From: Phoronis australis | Lineage: Eukaryota > Phoronida > Phoronidae | Assembly: GCA_002633005.1 (NCBI GenBank) | Contig: NMRA01000560.1 | Coordinates: forward strand, 203,123 to 267,122 | Direction of reading: 5' to 3' | DNA length: 64,000 bases | Shown: positions 11,345 through 23,599 of the stretch, one piece after another | Position numbering within the stretch: position 1 is the stretch's first letter | Layout: each line of letters starts with the position of its first letter | Notes under the pieces: generated by a model | Database searches by the model: none | Told to the model about the DNA's origin: nothing | What the model saw: only the letters and a program-made list of their open reading frames with translations | Program-made: the position numbers and the translations under genes

Positions 11345-12465
11345 TTAATACCCACAGGCGCTTGGGTTCATCGCAAATGACGTCACTCATAATATATAAG
11401 AAAACATAAAGGTTGGACACTCGAAATCTGTTTGCTCAAAATTTTCTTCTCAAATGTGCACGGAACTCCACGAAACTAGCATCGAACAACTCTTAGAATA
11501 CTTTCTTTCATTCGATCTCTTCAAATTGCCTTCAAGTGGTAATTTGGCGACAAAAATGCCAAAAGAATGCCAAAATCACAAATTCAAGGACCTAATTCCG
11601 TGATGTCATGACAGAAGGGTCTTCGCACATCCGGGTTTTGACAGACGCTCCCCAGCTAAATCCGAAGTCTAATTTCGCGCCGCTTTCGCCGTCAATCCAT
11701 CGACTACTTGATCATGAGAAGCAGAGAGCACTTTATTGCCAAATAAATGTAATTACTCACATATTTGTGTCAAATATAAATCATCCTGAAACTGTATTGA
11801 TATGCGAAGTTTTTTGTGTACGGTGATTTCTTATGAAGGTTTTACTTTTGGCCAAAACCATTGAGTTAACTCGTCGGCCACGCGCATTGTAATACTTGCA
11901 CGGACTGCGTTTCCTGGCCGAGTGTGTGTTGTGCTTCAATCAAAAAAGTGCGTGATGTCAAGATGAGAAACAAGATACGCCAGTTTATGCAATAAAATTC
12001 TAAGTTAAGGGCTAAAATGAGCCGTCAGTGGAATAAAATTACAAATAATCATTAAAATACTAACTTTAACATTCTCAATTAGTTGAGTTTTGGATTAGAG
12101 TTATTGAAATATAGGTTGCTTGCTCAAACTCGAAGTTTCACCTACGTCAGGCGTACAAGTTGAAGCACAACTGAAATCCGCCATGTTTACTATTTCAGGT
12201 CCTTGAATTAAGAGTTTTGAGATTGTTTTGGAAATTCCATCGCCAATTCACCACTCACGAAGACAGTTAATGGGATCTAGGAAAGATAAGGCTTCGAAGG
12301 TTTATGCAACACCAGACTGAGGGAGGTGCACGAAGATTTTATTTGGATTTTGGACGGTTGAAGTTGGGAGCCTCGGCTTGGCAAAGTTTAAGTGTCCAAC
12401 CTTTATATTTTCTTATAATTTGAGTGACGTCATTTGCGATAAACCCAAGCGCCTGTGTTAATACC
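11345..12465. mobile_element. hAT-like non-autonomous DNA transposon (MITE) with 8-bp target duplication
   Basis: The element proper is 11353-12457 (1,105 bp). Its ends are inverted repeats starting CACAGGCGCTTGGG, and about 70 bp of each end align as reverse complements. Shorter matches extend inward, for example the word AATTCAAGGACCT near 11581 and its complement near 12200. Both sides are flanked by the same 8 bases, TTAATACC (11345-11352 and 12458-12465), a direct target-site duplication. An 8-bp duplication and a CA-starting inverted repeat fit hAT, although P and Merlin elements also make 8-bp duplications. No transposase is encoded. Each TIR contains the perfect palindrome TGACGTCA. 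Confidence 0.85.
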
Positions 12466-12811
12466 AAAGGCAGAAACTTCCCGTTTGCATTGCATGAACC
12501 CTGTAGGTGGCACTGAAAGCCTGTCTACAAAATGTCTGATCGCCGTCTGACGGGGTAGTGAATTTTAATATGGCGCGGCCATTTCGAAAATCATCTATTT
12601 CGGTGGGACTAACCGGGGAAGACAATCAGTTGATAGGTCAAAACTGAAACTAGCGTAACCTTTTCAAAACTAATTTCATTTTTACGCTTGAAACCAATAA
12701 GAAGTGAGCACAAATTTTACACTACATTTTCCTCGACGTTACTGAACATGCTTTACTATCTCGCACGGCTGTCTAGATTTCGAGTTCGTTCCCAAATGTT
12801 TGCTAGGGAGA
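12466..12811. other. Spacer with no recognised feature
   Basis: Nothing recognisable was seen between the MITE and the Penelope-like relic. Confidence 0.3.
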
Positions 12812-13540
12812 AGGCGTGATGTGATAGTAGACAGAACTGATTACATAAATTCTTTAAAAAACAATCTTAAGGATGAAGTTACACTTTACATAGAAGGGCA
12901 GTTACAGAGTTATTTACGCAAGGTTAAGAATAGTGGTCGATTCGGTGCCGATACTATTTATATCCTCAAGATACAACTTTATGGTCTACATAAAATGTAC
13001 CAGGGTGGAGACGGCTTCTTTCATCCATTTAAAACCATTGTGTCTTCTGTGAACCGTAGCGCACCATAGGGGGCTGGGGGGAGGGCTATAGCCCCACTTT
13101 TTTCAGTGCTGCGCCGCCCATGGTCTGTACGTGGTGCGCCACAGGGGGGCTGGGGGGCTTTACCCCCACTTTTTTCAGTGCTCCATCGCCCATGTGAACA
13201 CGTAACCGTTTGTAACCTTGCCACATACCCAGTACAAGCTACTCAAACTCCATGGTAATGGTGATTACGGAGCAGGTGAGAAGCTCTGTTTTGTCTACGA
13301 GATCACTGACTGTTTCATGGCCTGGTTTGACTTTGAAAGTCTCTTTCCTAACTTGCCTGTTGATGACTGTTTGTCTGGCAATTGATTGTATTCTTAGAAC
13401 TAGCCCTGACCTTCAATTGACACGAGAAGAACTCATGGCGTTATTTGAATTTTCTAGAACTAAGTCCCATTTTCTGTTTAATGGGTAAGTTTTTAATCAT
13501 GTCGATGGCATAACAATGGGCTCTCCTCTTAGCCCCCGCA
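12812..13540 (+). pseudogene. Penelope-like element reverse transcriptase relic
   Basis: Three pieces in order resemble the RT of Penelope-like elements. The first (about 12812-13056) reads ...TDYINSLKNNL... and ends with FKTIVSSVNRS, the region before RT motif A. The second (about 13200-13380, another frame) contains AWFDFESLFPNLPVDD, matching motif A (catalytic Asp in FDFESLF). The third (about 13430-13540) has HFLFNG, then an in-frame TAA, then VDGITMGSPLSP, the usual RT 'DGxxMGSPL' block. Between pieces 1 and 2 is a 140-bp foreign insertion (13056-13196). Frame changes plus a stop make this a dead copy. The YADD-bearing motif C and the GIY-YIG domain are not seen. Confidence 0.7.
13056..13196. 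repeat. Two-copy ~75-bp tandem repeat inserted in the RT relic
   Basis: Units start near 13056 and 13131. Each has a GCGC(C)A start, a run of G interrupted by CT, then CCCCACTTTTTTCAGTGCT and a CGCCCATG end. It interrupts the reverse transcriptase reading between conserved blocks. Confidence 0.7.
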
Positions 13541-16339
13541 TAACACTTGGTCATCATGAAAAACACGGAATGAGCATAACACTGGTTCCTGTTTACATTT
13601 CTATAGTAGACATTAGATGATGTGCTTTTTTATTTGATCATGAACAATATTTTTAATAAAGAATTTTATATCTTTTTAAACTCCAGGCATCCAAATTTCA
13701 TATTCACTATAGCGTTTGAGACGCGAAACCAAAGGGCCTTTCTAGGTGGGTTGGTGAAACATTCTTTGAGTTCTGTGGTTATATCCTTGTTTCGTAAGCT
13801 CGTGAGAAAACTTACGCTGGACTACTTGCTATTGATGTTTCATGAGCCATTCCACGAAAAAAAAGAAATCAAAAATCACTCCAGAGGTAATCAGCTTAAA
13901 CTTTGTGTATGTGATCATGGTGTGGCTCTGACTCAAAAATCGCCAATTTTGCACTTATTGACCTCTTAGTTTTTTACCCCTATAGGCCTTCAAAGGTGTA
14001 TGAAGAAAATGACACGTTTTTGCATGCCAAAAACAGCAATTTTCCAAAATAAATAAAAATAGATTGCATGCAATGAGAGAAAACTATATTATGGGAACAA
14101 AATACGAGACATGAGGACAACCAAGTAAAATTAATATTAATGATTTGGCTGCATTAATCACGTAACAGGGGAGGTGAATCCGTAGCACTTTTTGTACTGT
14201 TGAAAGTGGGCATCACTCAAGTTCTTCAACAAGTCAGTTTGCGGGGCTTTGGACATAGAAATATACGTTTTTGGATAGATATTGGATTTGTGAACAAATT
14301 TAAAAAATCTCTCAAATGGGCTTTTTTAATTTTTTTGTTCTAAAAATGCTCCAATGTTGCGTATTTTGCACTTTTTAAACGAATATTTTTGTAACTTCGT
14401 TACATTTAAAATGGTTTCAAGAAAAATGAATAATGGGAATCAACATTTGAGGGACCATGATGCTGTTTGACACATCCCTATCACCATTTCATCCTGCATA
14501 TGGCGTTCATAACTGACCGTGGGCCAGAGATTATGCTATGTTCAGCGTTAACGATATTGTGAGAAACGTCTTGACAGCTGTGGATGCAGAGTAGGACTAA
14601 TTTTTGGAAACGAGGAAGTTGAGATTTAAAATCTTGTTTAGACATGCGCCAACTTCAAAAATTGATTATTTCTGAACTATCGGCAAGTACGGTATTGTTT
14701 GCAAATACAACTATATCCTTCTGTAGTTTGCCACGAAGACCTGAATTCAGACTGTATTTTTTACATGCAGCTTACATCTAAACGTGAGTATACCCTCCGT
14801 GTTATCATTTTTTCTCTTGTTGAAGACTCTCCTTTTCCTGGGTCTCGTTCCACGATGATGTGTAAGTTCAAAAAATGCGTTAAGTTGAACTCTGGAGGCA
14901 GACATTTTTAGAAAACTAGCGAGGACTAGTCGGCTATGGCTGCGGTCACCGGGTCATTAGAATAGCTGGTAATGGGCATACAAAACACACGATTTTATGA
15001 GGAACGGGCCTCAATATTCTTAGATGAATAAAGTGATTTAATTGAGTGATTTGAACTAGGTTTCATTGAAAGTGGGTTGTATGGAACAAAAACGGCCAAC
15101 GTCGAAGTCACCGATGTTTAATATTCGTTTTTATGCGATGTAGCAAAATGGTTAGTATTCAAAATTGCCTTATCTGTCTACAACCATGCGTGATATTGAC
15201 AGCGATCTGCAACACAAAAATGGCGCATCATGAGACACGTGACTTCACGTCCATTAATACTAGAATGTCCAATCTCTGTCTTTATTTATATGTGCTTTGG
15301 ACTAACGAACATTTACCAAATAGCATATTCTATCTTGAAAGATAATAGAAAGAGAAAATGCATGTTTTTGAAGTCCGAAAGGACGACAGTCAGCTATTTT
15401 GGAGTTAAACTATCGACCAAGACCCGGTTTGAGCAAAATGATCATATCCCTTCAGAGTGCCAACGTATTTTCTTTTTCTCCCGCCAGGCCTTTCAATTTA
15501 CGCATACACGTCACGGTTTTATACGTTGTTACCACCATGATTTCAGACATGTTTGACATCATAGGAAGAATGATATTTCTTTCAGCTTTTCACTTGTTTA
15601 AAACACGTTACTACGCCGCCACTTTTTAAACTATTGGCTCGCCCTTCCCAAAGGCGATCCTTTGCTGTTGCACTGGCAAAATCCTGCAAATAAATGCGTG
15701 CTTTTATTTCCTTCCACCACAAATGTCTTTAAGAAATTGTCTTTCGTAACCAAGGTGGTTGACAGAACCCGTCGGCATCAGAAACTTAAATTGGTCTTTT
15801 TGCGTGGAACATGAGCGATGACTCCAAAGCAATAAAACACTGACTGAAATAAATCAAACTATCGTGGACTCAAACGGGTGTTTTTCTTCTATCAAATTGG
15901 CTTCCGAAATTGAATTCTCCATGAAAAACAAATTGTTATTGTCGTTTTTACCCGAAGAAATGCGATAAATATTAGCCAAAATATGATGTCGTTGTTTTTG
16001 TTGTGCTTACCAAGGGAAGTGTGTTCCCTGTAATGCCGTAATACCTTTGAGCGCCAATAAAAATTGCAAGAACGCTTTAACAATAAAAACGAGTTACCAG
16101 ATCCTGGAAACTTCTTTCATCTGAATTTGAAACTGTACGGGGTACATTTTTGACTATACCAAGAAACTACTCATGTTAAAAAAAACAATAGAAAGCACAT
16201 AGGGACACATCTATAAATTCGAGCTGGCACCTTCGACAGAATTTCATTCAAACAATTTTAGAAAGGAGACGTAAAGTGTGTGAACCGTTTTTCCCCGTGT
16301 GACAAGCACCATGCAAATTCATGAAATATGACATCCCTT
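13541..16339. other. A/T-rich region, no gene recognised
   Basis: Several open frames of 60-115 codons lie here (for example about 13620-13970 and 15230-15560) but none carries motifs I recognise. Probably decayed repeats. Confidence 0.25.
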
Positions 16340-16490
16340 TCGTAAAATGTAACAATGCTACATTTCTCGCATTCAACGTAAAGTACGTGTAACAATTACA
16401 TAAAATGTAACAACTTGTTACATTTTAGGAGAGGCCTAGCAACGTAAAATGTAACAGTGACGTAAAATGTAACAGTTATTACATTTTACG
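16340..16490. repeat. CGTAAAATGTAAC repeat cluster with two palindromes
   Basis: The word (C)GTAAAATGTAAC or a close variant occurs at about 16340, 16401, 16443, 16460 and, in reverse orientation, near 16415 and 16480. Two exact inverted repeats result. In the first, TAAAATGTAACAA at 16401-16413 faces its complement at 16415-16427 across one base. In the second, CGTAAAATGTAA faces its complement near 16490 across six bases. No ORF is present. Confidence 0.75.
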
Positions 16491-16500
16491 GCGTATCAGT

Positions 16501-16557
16501 GCGTCTCGATCTACTCGCTGTGTCGTTCTTATATTTTATAACAATACAACGAGACGC
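16501..16557. repeat. 8-bp inverted repeat GCGTCTCG / CGAGACGC
   Basis: GCGTCTCG at 16501-16508 is the exact complement of 16550-16557. It lies directly after the GTAAAATGTAAC cluster and may belong to the same element. Confidence 0.4.
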
Positions 16558-17573
16558 GTGTTTGTCACGTTGTATCGTTGTAGGAAAAACCGGATCCCGC
16601 GCTTATATGAGAAAAGCGCGGGCTTCACTTTTCTAGTATCAAGAGCAACACTTGTAAGATATCGGAAGATCGTCAATTGGCCATATCTGGCAAAAGCCTA
16701 CCGGTCAAAACTTAACATAAGCACCGCGGCTCTACTTATACAGAGTTACTTCTACAGTGTTATAGATATGCGGATAAATGCATGAAGTGGTCGACAAGGT
16801 CTTACATAGGCTTACCCTTAATCCTTATTATAATGAAAAATTAAAAAGGTCTTTGAAGATTTACTGAACTGATCTTAGAGATATGTTGCATTAACACTCG
16901 GGAGAGTTAAGATCTTTAATTTGCTAGTCCTTGCTTAACTTGTGCGCCTGTCTACATCTTTACCGTCACCTTCCCTGAAAGTTATTGAATTTTTGCAGCG
17001 TAGGTGTTTCAAATTTATCTAGCGTGGTAAACAGGATAAAATTAGTAGAAGCCAGATTCAGAATTTCCAATATGGTGGATGCAAAATTATTGATACATAG
17101 TCTTTTATAGAAATCCCTTAATTTCCATGTCTCATTAGATTTATAAAATACGTTTATAATATCACATTTTGCTATGCTCTGCTGAATGATAATATTCTGC
17201 ACTTTGAGGTCTCCTTTTGGAAGGATGCATTTCTGTTGTAGCAGACGTACGCTAAAGATACTCTATCGCATGTAGTGAAGAAGACTCTTCACGAACCAAC
17301 ATAGTATAATCCAACAACATTAATATGATAGATCAATTGAGGTTTAACAGAGCCTAATGCAAAAAGGGTGTAATATCTGTCCATCGACAAGTTAAGCTCT
17401 GAAGATGAATTCTGCAATATCAGTGTTCTGTGTAACTTATAGCTTTTCTCATTCATTTATATTATCTTTGGTTTGTGATACATTACTCGACCAAAACAGC
17501 ATAGATTTAAAAATAGTGCACTATCAAGTGTCACTGGTCTTCCACATTGCACCAAATTCAACTTTAGTTTCTG
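16558..17573. other. No gene recognised; possible upstream part of LINE
   Basis: No motif was recognised. Given the LINE C-terminal sequence that follows, decayed internal LINE sequence is possible. Confidence 0.25.
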
Positions 17574-18068
17574 ATGAAGTGGAGTCAAAAAATTAGATCT
17601 CCCGGATGCTGCAGAATGGTGATACAATGTTTTTCTTACACCTATTCATTCACCGAAAATGTTTCTCTGAGATGGTTTCAGTTTAGGCTGGTTCATAGAG
17701 TTATAGGTTGTAATGAATTTTTATACAGGATTGGCGTAACTGATAGCTCATTGTGCACTTTTTGTTTAGATGAAATTGAATTTATTGTCCATGTTTACTG
17801 GTCTTGTAATGTTACTCAGCAGTTTTGGACTAATGTAAATAACTGGCTCGAAGATGCTGTTGGACATAGTTTAGAACTGTCTACACAATCAGTTCTGTTT
17901 GGTGTTCAGGTGGAAGCAGTTTTACAAAGTATGGATCTTTCTCTTGGCCAGTACCACATTTATAAACAAAGATTAAAATGCAAATATCCCTGCATTGTAC
18001 TGTTTAAAAAGGAAGTTGCATTGTACATTTCCACTGAACGGTATTATAAACAAAATGAAGTATGGTGA
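17574..18068 (+). pseudogene. L1-type non-LTR retrotransposon, C-terminal ORF2 fragment
   Basis: The frame contains LRWFQFRLVHR, a spacing typical of the tail of L1/Tx1-type ORF2, followed by CTFCLDEIEFIVHVYWSC (about 17757-17810). This CxxC...H...C pattern is the zinc-binding region found after the reverse transcriptase (zf-RVT). The end, KCKYPCIVLFKKEVALYIS, also resembles LINE C-termini. No endonuclease or RT core is upstream in frame, so this is a 5'-truncated copy, as is usual for LINEs. A tRNA-like sequence follows at 18066. A related but more decayed tail lies at 38880-39560. Confidence 0.7.
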
Positions 18069-18140
18069 ATTTAGTTTAGTGGCAAGAGCACTATACCGGC
18101 AATCTAGGGACCTGTGGTTCGATTCCCAGTTGGGGTTCCT
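18066..18140 (+). repeat. tRNA-like sequence, probable SINE head
   Basis: It contains a good RNA polymerase III A-box-like stretch (TAGTTTAGTGGCAAGAGCA, about 18072-18090) and a canonical B box GGTTCGATTCC at 18116-18126, spaced as in a tRNA. A T-arm-like pairing surrounds the B box. The acceptor stem pairs poorly, so a functional tRNA gene is unlikely. A tRNA-derived SINE or tRNA pseudogene is more probable. Confidence 0.5.
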
Positions 18141-21100
18141 GATTTTTCTGTGTTTATTTGATACATTTCACTACTGGCCAACCTCAGCGTCTATGTATTT
18201 ACTATATAAAATTATAATGTTTTAGTGATAATTAAGCTAATTAAGCACTGCAACTTCAGTGGACATTGCGAGTGAATGTTGAAATGGAAAACATGGTAAA
18301 GGCATGTATAGATTATACGGACAGAAAACAAGTTTTCACAGAATAATTAACTGAAGACCTTTAGATTTTCACTTCTCAAAACTTAATCGACTTTTTCTAG
18401 GCTTCGGCAAATCGGCTTAATTTGAACTTAAGAATACGAGTTCTCGAACACGGCATGGTGGATTTCGCTGAAACTTTCAAAAGTCAATGCTTGTTCATCA
18501 ATCTCAAAAACAACGTTTGGATTTTTGATATGAACTCGTAGTTTTTGCGTAATGTAACAAAAGCGAATGCGACTGCTATTTTTTAACAAAATTAACTTAC
18601 GTTTTGCGGGTTAATCTATCACAGAAACCAAACAAAAGACCAATCGAAAATTCCTAACAGCGTTTTTGAGGTAACTGGTGAAGTTTTCATTTAAAAAGAT
18701 TTCATTAAAAACGACCTTTCTTAAGAATGAAATTCTGACTTTAAAAAAGTGTTCACGTAATAATAATAATGACACATAAATATAAAACATATTTTCACAA
18801 TCTTCCCTGATCTTTTTCTTTCAGAATATATTTACTTTTTACTAGTTGACAAATCCCACTTAGAATGCAGGCCACTAAATAAGGTCTGAGATAACCTTAA
18901 TACAGTCGAGCTCAGCAGCAAGAAGTCGATATCATACTGAGATTAAAAATATAATTAATTTTGACGATGGTAAATGGGAATCAACAGCAAATTCAAACCG
19001 CAACAACCTTCAGATTGGTTATTATGGCTTCAGACAGACAGATTGAGACTACTTTGCTTCAAAATTTAAAATACGTATTGTTGTTTTTATAATCGTACAG
19101 AGTTAATGTCAGTACACTTAGGAATAACTTCTAGTCGTGATCGAATCTTGGACTCTGTCGCGCACTTTGATTAGTTCCCCATTACATTTATTATGACGTC
19201 ATTAACTTTATAGCCTCATAAAGATGATTACTGTTTTTCATCTTCCGAGTGTATATTGTAATCTAGCAATGGACATTATCTTTTTAAACAAATCGTTTAT
19301 CACTTTGAATATTAAAAGAATTTCCAGAAAAATCGTCAGATTCAGTGTTTTTGAACCACAGACGAAATATTCACTTATTCACCCCAATAAAGTTTTCAAA
19401 ATTTTCACCCTTAATAAGATTTATGCGCGTATGCGTTCAAAGAACTGCCTAGTAAACATTTCCCCCGTCAAATGCCAAAGGTCACATTTTCCATATAAGG
19501 TAAATGTGCTATGTCTTACTATACCAAATAAAAAAACCTGTGGGAGAAAAATCGTCGAAGTGATGAGCAGCTGACAGGTTGTTTTTTGGAAATTTGAAGC
19601 TAAAGGAAAAATAGTATGACATCAACAGAAATTTTTAAATTTATCTACTTTAAAAAGTATTTACAAACAAACCGTTAAAATACCTGGTGAACAAGTTGGC
19701 TGCTCTTTCAGAAGTAGAGAACTATTTTGAATAATGCAATTTAGTCTGGTTTTCGCGGTGTGTGCCACTTCAATGCAAGGGATCTGTGGAGCTTTCGACT
19801 GCTACAGTAGAACGAATGGGTTCGAATCTGTGACGCTGCTAATTTCTCTGGCATTACTGTTCTTGCCAAGAGAGATCTTATATCTAAAGTAGGTGTATTG
19901 TTTTCAAGTAAAATCTATATTTGAACGTAGAATATCTGTTTAATGGAAACCCGGCGGACTTTGGCCCTCCTCACAGTAACATTAAGAACACCAAATAATG
20001 CGTGTTGATTACTTTACACGCTTTCCGTCGATTTATCTTTAACAAAAATTGTTATATTGGATAGCTCTTTAATATGTAATAGTGCTCCACTACTAAGAGA
20101 TCAGCGATACTTTGAGCATTTCTTTAATCCCATTTTGACTTCTATTGCCCCGAGCCACTTCATTTCTCATTTAGACCATGGGAGCTTCTTTCGATCTCGG
20201 TACCCGATCACTTAAAATATGCCATTAGTATACGCCATACATGTATAAAGTAAAGGAGGGAGTACTGCAAGCGTACGCTATTGCACAGGCAAACAATGTG
20301 CCCGAAGTCAGATATAGATGCGCCGGAAGTCTACCGAGGTCGCCATCTCACCACTAAGGTGGCACTGAATAGTTAGGCTGCGGCCGCGGCCAATTTGCAC
20401 TGCCAAAATATAGAAATTTTGGGGTAGGCCAAGTTTGGGGGCATTTTGTAGGTGGGCATTGCACGTAGGCTCAGTGAATGTGGTTTGTTTGTATTTGTGA
20501 ACATGCTGTGAATAAAAAGGCCACTTTCTTGGCTGTAGCTGCACTCTTCTTCAAGACGGCGGCCCCCGGCTGCAATTGTGCATTGTTGGGTAGCGACCGA
20601 GAAATCGGCTGTGACTTTAGGTAGCCCTCAAACAAGCAAGAATTGCCAAAAAACTAGTTGGTTGACAGTACTTTTGGACCACATTTTCGGAATCGGTAGG
20701 AAATTTGCTTTCAGACTCTAATGTTGGTTTTAGTCGTGCATCGGCAGGGAAGTGGTGTTTTTCGGGTGAAAAGTGCCGATTTTGCATTTTTTGCCCTTAT
20801 TTTTCTTAGTCTAGCTTGGTTTTCAGTGGGAATGAAATGGTCAAAAATACAAGAAAGAATAAAGTTTCTGTGCTCATCTGCTGGGCTTTTTATGTGAAAT
20901 AATTGAAAACATGCCATCCTTTGCATCCTGTTTTTGACAGAGTGAAGAAAAGGTTACAAATCAAGTGATGTGCGTTTTGCTAGGCAAAACCCAGTGAGAA
21001 CTGTTCTGTGCCTCCTAAGTGTGCGTCGACCGCTGTGATTGCCAACCTTGTCCACAAGCCTCAAGATGGCGCTGATCGGTTTAGCCATTTGAGGCTTGGA

Positions 21101-21757
21101 TATGGGAAGTGCAACATGTCAGAATTCTGACACATTTTTACGAAAATCGGCGGAATATCACAAGTAATATGAAGTTATATCAACTTAACATTTTCTACCA
21201 ATATAATATAAAAGTGAAAAATGACGGTATATTGCAGCAATTTAGGTATGAAATGATGCATTTTCATTCGAAAACAGATTTAATTCCTATGATACTAGTA
21301 ACAAAAAAGAATTGAAAATAAGTAGTCGAACAACCTTTATTTCAAACAGTAACCAAATGTCTTCTGCTTCATGAATTGCAGCAACAACGCCTGTGAAAAT
21401 AATTAAAATCTGCCTTTGTTTAAATGCCGTCAAGGCAGCGGCCAATCATTGGGCGGAAGGTATTTCCCATAGACCCAATTCACGCGGCGGACATTAAAAT
21501 CCAAAGCGAGGCTCACTGTGATAAACAACTTGAAGTTAACATTGCGTGAGTTAAATAGCCGGTCTTTCGAGTCCAACCTGGATATTAAATTTTAATAATG
21601 TGTCGACAATTAACTACAGAGATGTAGAAAATTACATTAGAGAACAGGTTAAGGCGCCAAAGAGTTGTCTGACGAAAGAGTTTAATTTTTTTCGGAAAAC
21701 TGGGTTCGAAACATGAAAAGTAAATATGACGGCGATCGTAGTGTTACGCTAAGTGAA
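18141..21757. other. No gene recognised
   Basis: Short open frames occur on both strands without recognisable motifs. No RNA gene or complete mobile element was seen. Confidence 0.25.
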
Positions 21758-21788
21758 CATAATGGGTCTGGGGTCTTGACCCATTATG
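21758..21788. repeat. Perfect 11-bp hairpin
   Basis: CATAATGGGTC at 21758-21768 is the exact complement of 21778-21788 with a 9-nt loop. Confidence 0.5.
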
Positions 21789-21976
21789 ACCATTTTAACC
21801 CATTAAGACCATGCTGACATGCAAATCTTATGCTAACAGGATTTGCATGCAAGTGGACGAGAAAGCGTGCATTGTTTACCAAGAGTAACCAGCGAAGTCC
21901 TCATCACCCCAAGGCTTAATGGCGCCCTCACGGATTGAGGTGAGCTAATCACTATTCGTGGCTTGGCTGAACCAAT

Positions 21977-22160
21977 GAGCTATACCTGCCTCCCGTTCAG
22001 TAACGCTAGTACCTCGCTAAAAAGCAAGACTTCGCGAGATTACGTGACTAGATATAGCCGTGTATTTTAAATGAGAACACGTGATTCTGGCTAGATTTTA
22101 GGTAGGTCAGTCATAACGTAGGTCCTAGCGCTACTGAACGCAAGCCTGGTATAGCTAATG
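21977..22160. repeat. Imperfect ~42-bp inverted repeat (hairpin/MITE remnant)
   Basis: About 21977-22018 and 22116-22160 align as reverse complements. Both contain AGCTATACC, CGTTCAGTA and CGCTAG at matching positions. The short spacer suggests a small hairpin element. It lies just outside the left end of the large transposon and is not shared with its right side. Confidence 0.5.
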
Positions 22161-22316
22161 GGGCTATTCGGAAAATTGTCCTCGCGGTGTCGCTGCTGTA
22201 CTGGTGGTGATTGAATTGCGCATGCATGGCTGTCTGCATGTAAACAACTGGTAAAAGATGCAATTTTTATCAAAATACGTCGTCGCGCTAAGCCTTATTA
22301 CCACCCCGGCCAACCC

Positions 22317-22350
22317 GCGATCGAGAACGACCGGAAGGCGATCGAGAACG
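22317..22350 (+). promoter_or_regulatory. Left terminal motif pair (GCGATCGAGAACG x2)
   Basis: Exact copies lie at 22317-22329 and 22338-22350, inside the left terminal inverted repeat. Repeated terminal motifs of this kind are usually transposase-binding sites; that role is inferred. Confidence 0.7.
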
Positions 22351-22562
22351 AAATTTGGCGCGAGAAGTGAAGCCAGAAAATGTAAGTAAATTTGATGAAT
22401 TTTCGGTTGTTTTGAGCTTCAATACAAAAACAGAGACATGAGTTCAAGGCGTAACACATTGAGGAAGGCCAGGTAGAAGTTTAGGCTTGTGTCTCGTCCA
22501 AATATTGGAGAAAAGTTACGTTAACCGATGCATCGCTTGAGCCGAAGGTGATTTGTATGTCA

Positions 22563-23535
22563 TTTTTGCAGATTTTGGTTATTTTTGGTTCTATATCAAT
22601 ATATTAATCATGAAGTTATGAAGAAATGACGTATGAAAATGTAACTCAACGCCTGCTTTCCGTAGCATTGTCAGGATCTCTGATTTATGAACCTTTTTCT
22701 GTTAAAAGAAGCGATCGAGAACGCAATGATAAGCGATCGGGAACGCACATAAGAGCTCGCTAAAGCGATCGGGAACGCATTGCGGTGTGTTGAACAATAG
22801 TGAACTTTTCAGTAATAAAGAGTTTTAAAAGTTACAAAACAAGTGTGGTTCAATGAATTAATGATATTTTNAGCTTCCGATTTTACCCGTTTGGGAAACC
22901 GGCTTTCAACTGCCGTAGGCTACAATAAGAATCCCCTCCCCGTGAAAGGATTTTTTCTAAGCGTTTATTAGAGCTAATACAGTATACAGCTTTCCACCAA
23001 GGCTAGGTGATACTACGACAATATTCTTTGTTGCATTAGTAACTGGTCTTGGCTAATATTATCATTTTATGGTCTGGTCATCCTTTCAGCCAAAAGTAGT
23101 TCCAGAGGTGGCTTATCAGCCAATTATTCACGCATGCTGACTCACAATAGAAGCCTGATAAGAGTGAAGGTGGATAAATGCGGTGTTCCTACAGTTTCTT
23201 GTTTTAGTGGATGTGTTCACGACATGTTTTTGCAGATTTTGGTTATATTTGGTTCTATATCAATATATTAATCATGAAGTTATGAAGAAATGACGTATGA
23301 AAATGTAACCCAACGCCTGCTTTCCGTAGCATTGTCAGGATCTCTGATTTATGAACTTTTTTCTGTTAAAAGAAGCGATCGAGAACGCAATGATAAGCGA
23401 TCGGGAACGCACATATGAGCTCGCTAAAGCGATCGGGAACGCATTGCGGTGTGTTGAACAATAGTGAACTTTTCAGTAATAAAGAGTTAAAAGTTACAAA
23501 ACAAGTGTGGTTCAATGAATTTATGATATTTTGCA
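22563..23535. other. Single-N join (22871) with duplicated ~308-bp flank
   Basis: 22563-22870 and 23227-23535 are nearly identical. The N at 22871 and the unique 22872-23226 lie between them. Upstream of the duplicated block the two copies differ. This looks like two alleles or two element copies joined as separate contigs. Confidence 0.8.
22711..22777 (+). promoter_or_regulatory. Left subterminal motif triplet
   Basis: GCGATCGRGAACGC occurs at 22711, 22733 and 22765, about 410-476 bp from the left end. The cluster is repeated at 23375, 23397 and 23429 in the duplicated contig end after the N at 22871. Confidence 0.75.
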
Positions 23536-23599
23536 TCATTACTGTGTTACTTTCGTGTCAAAAACTAAATTTCATAGCATAGCATCCCTTACCAAAAAG

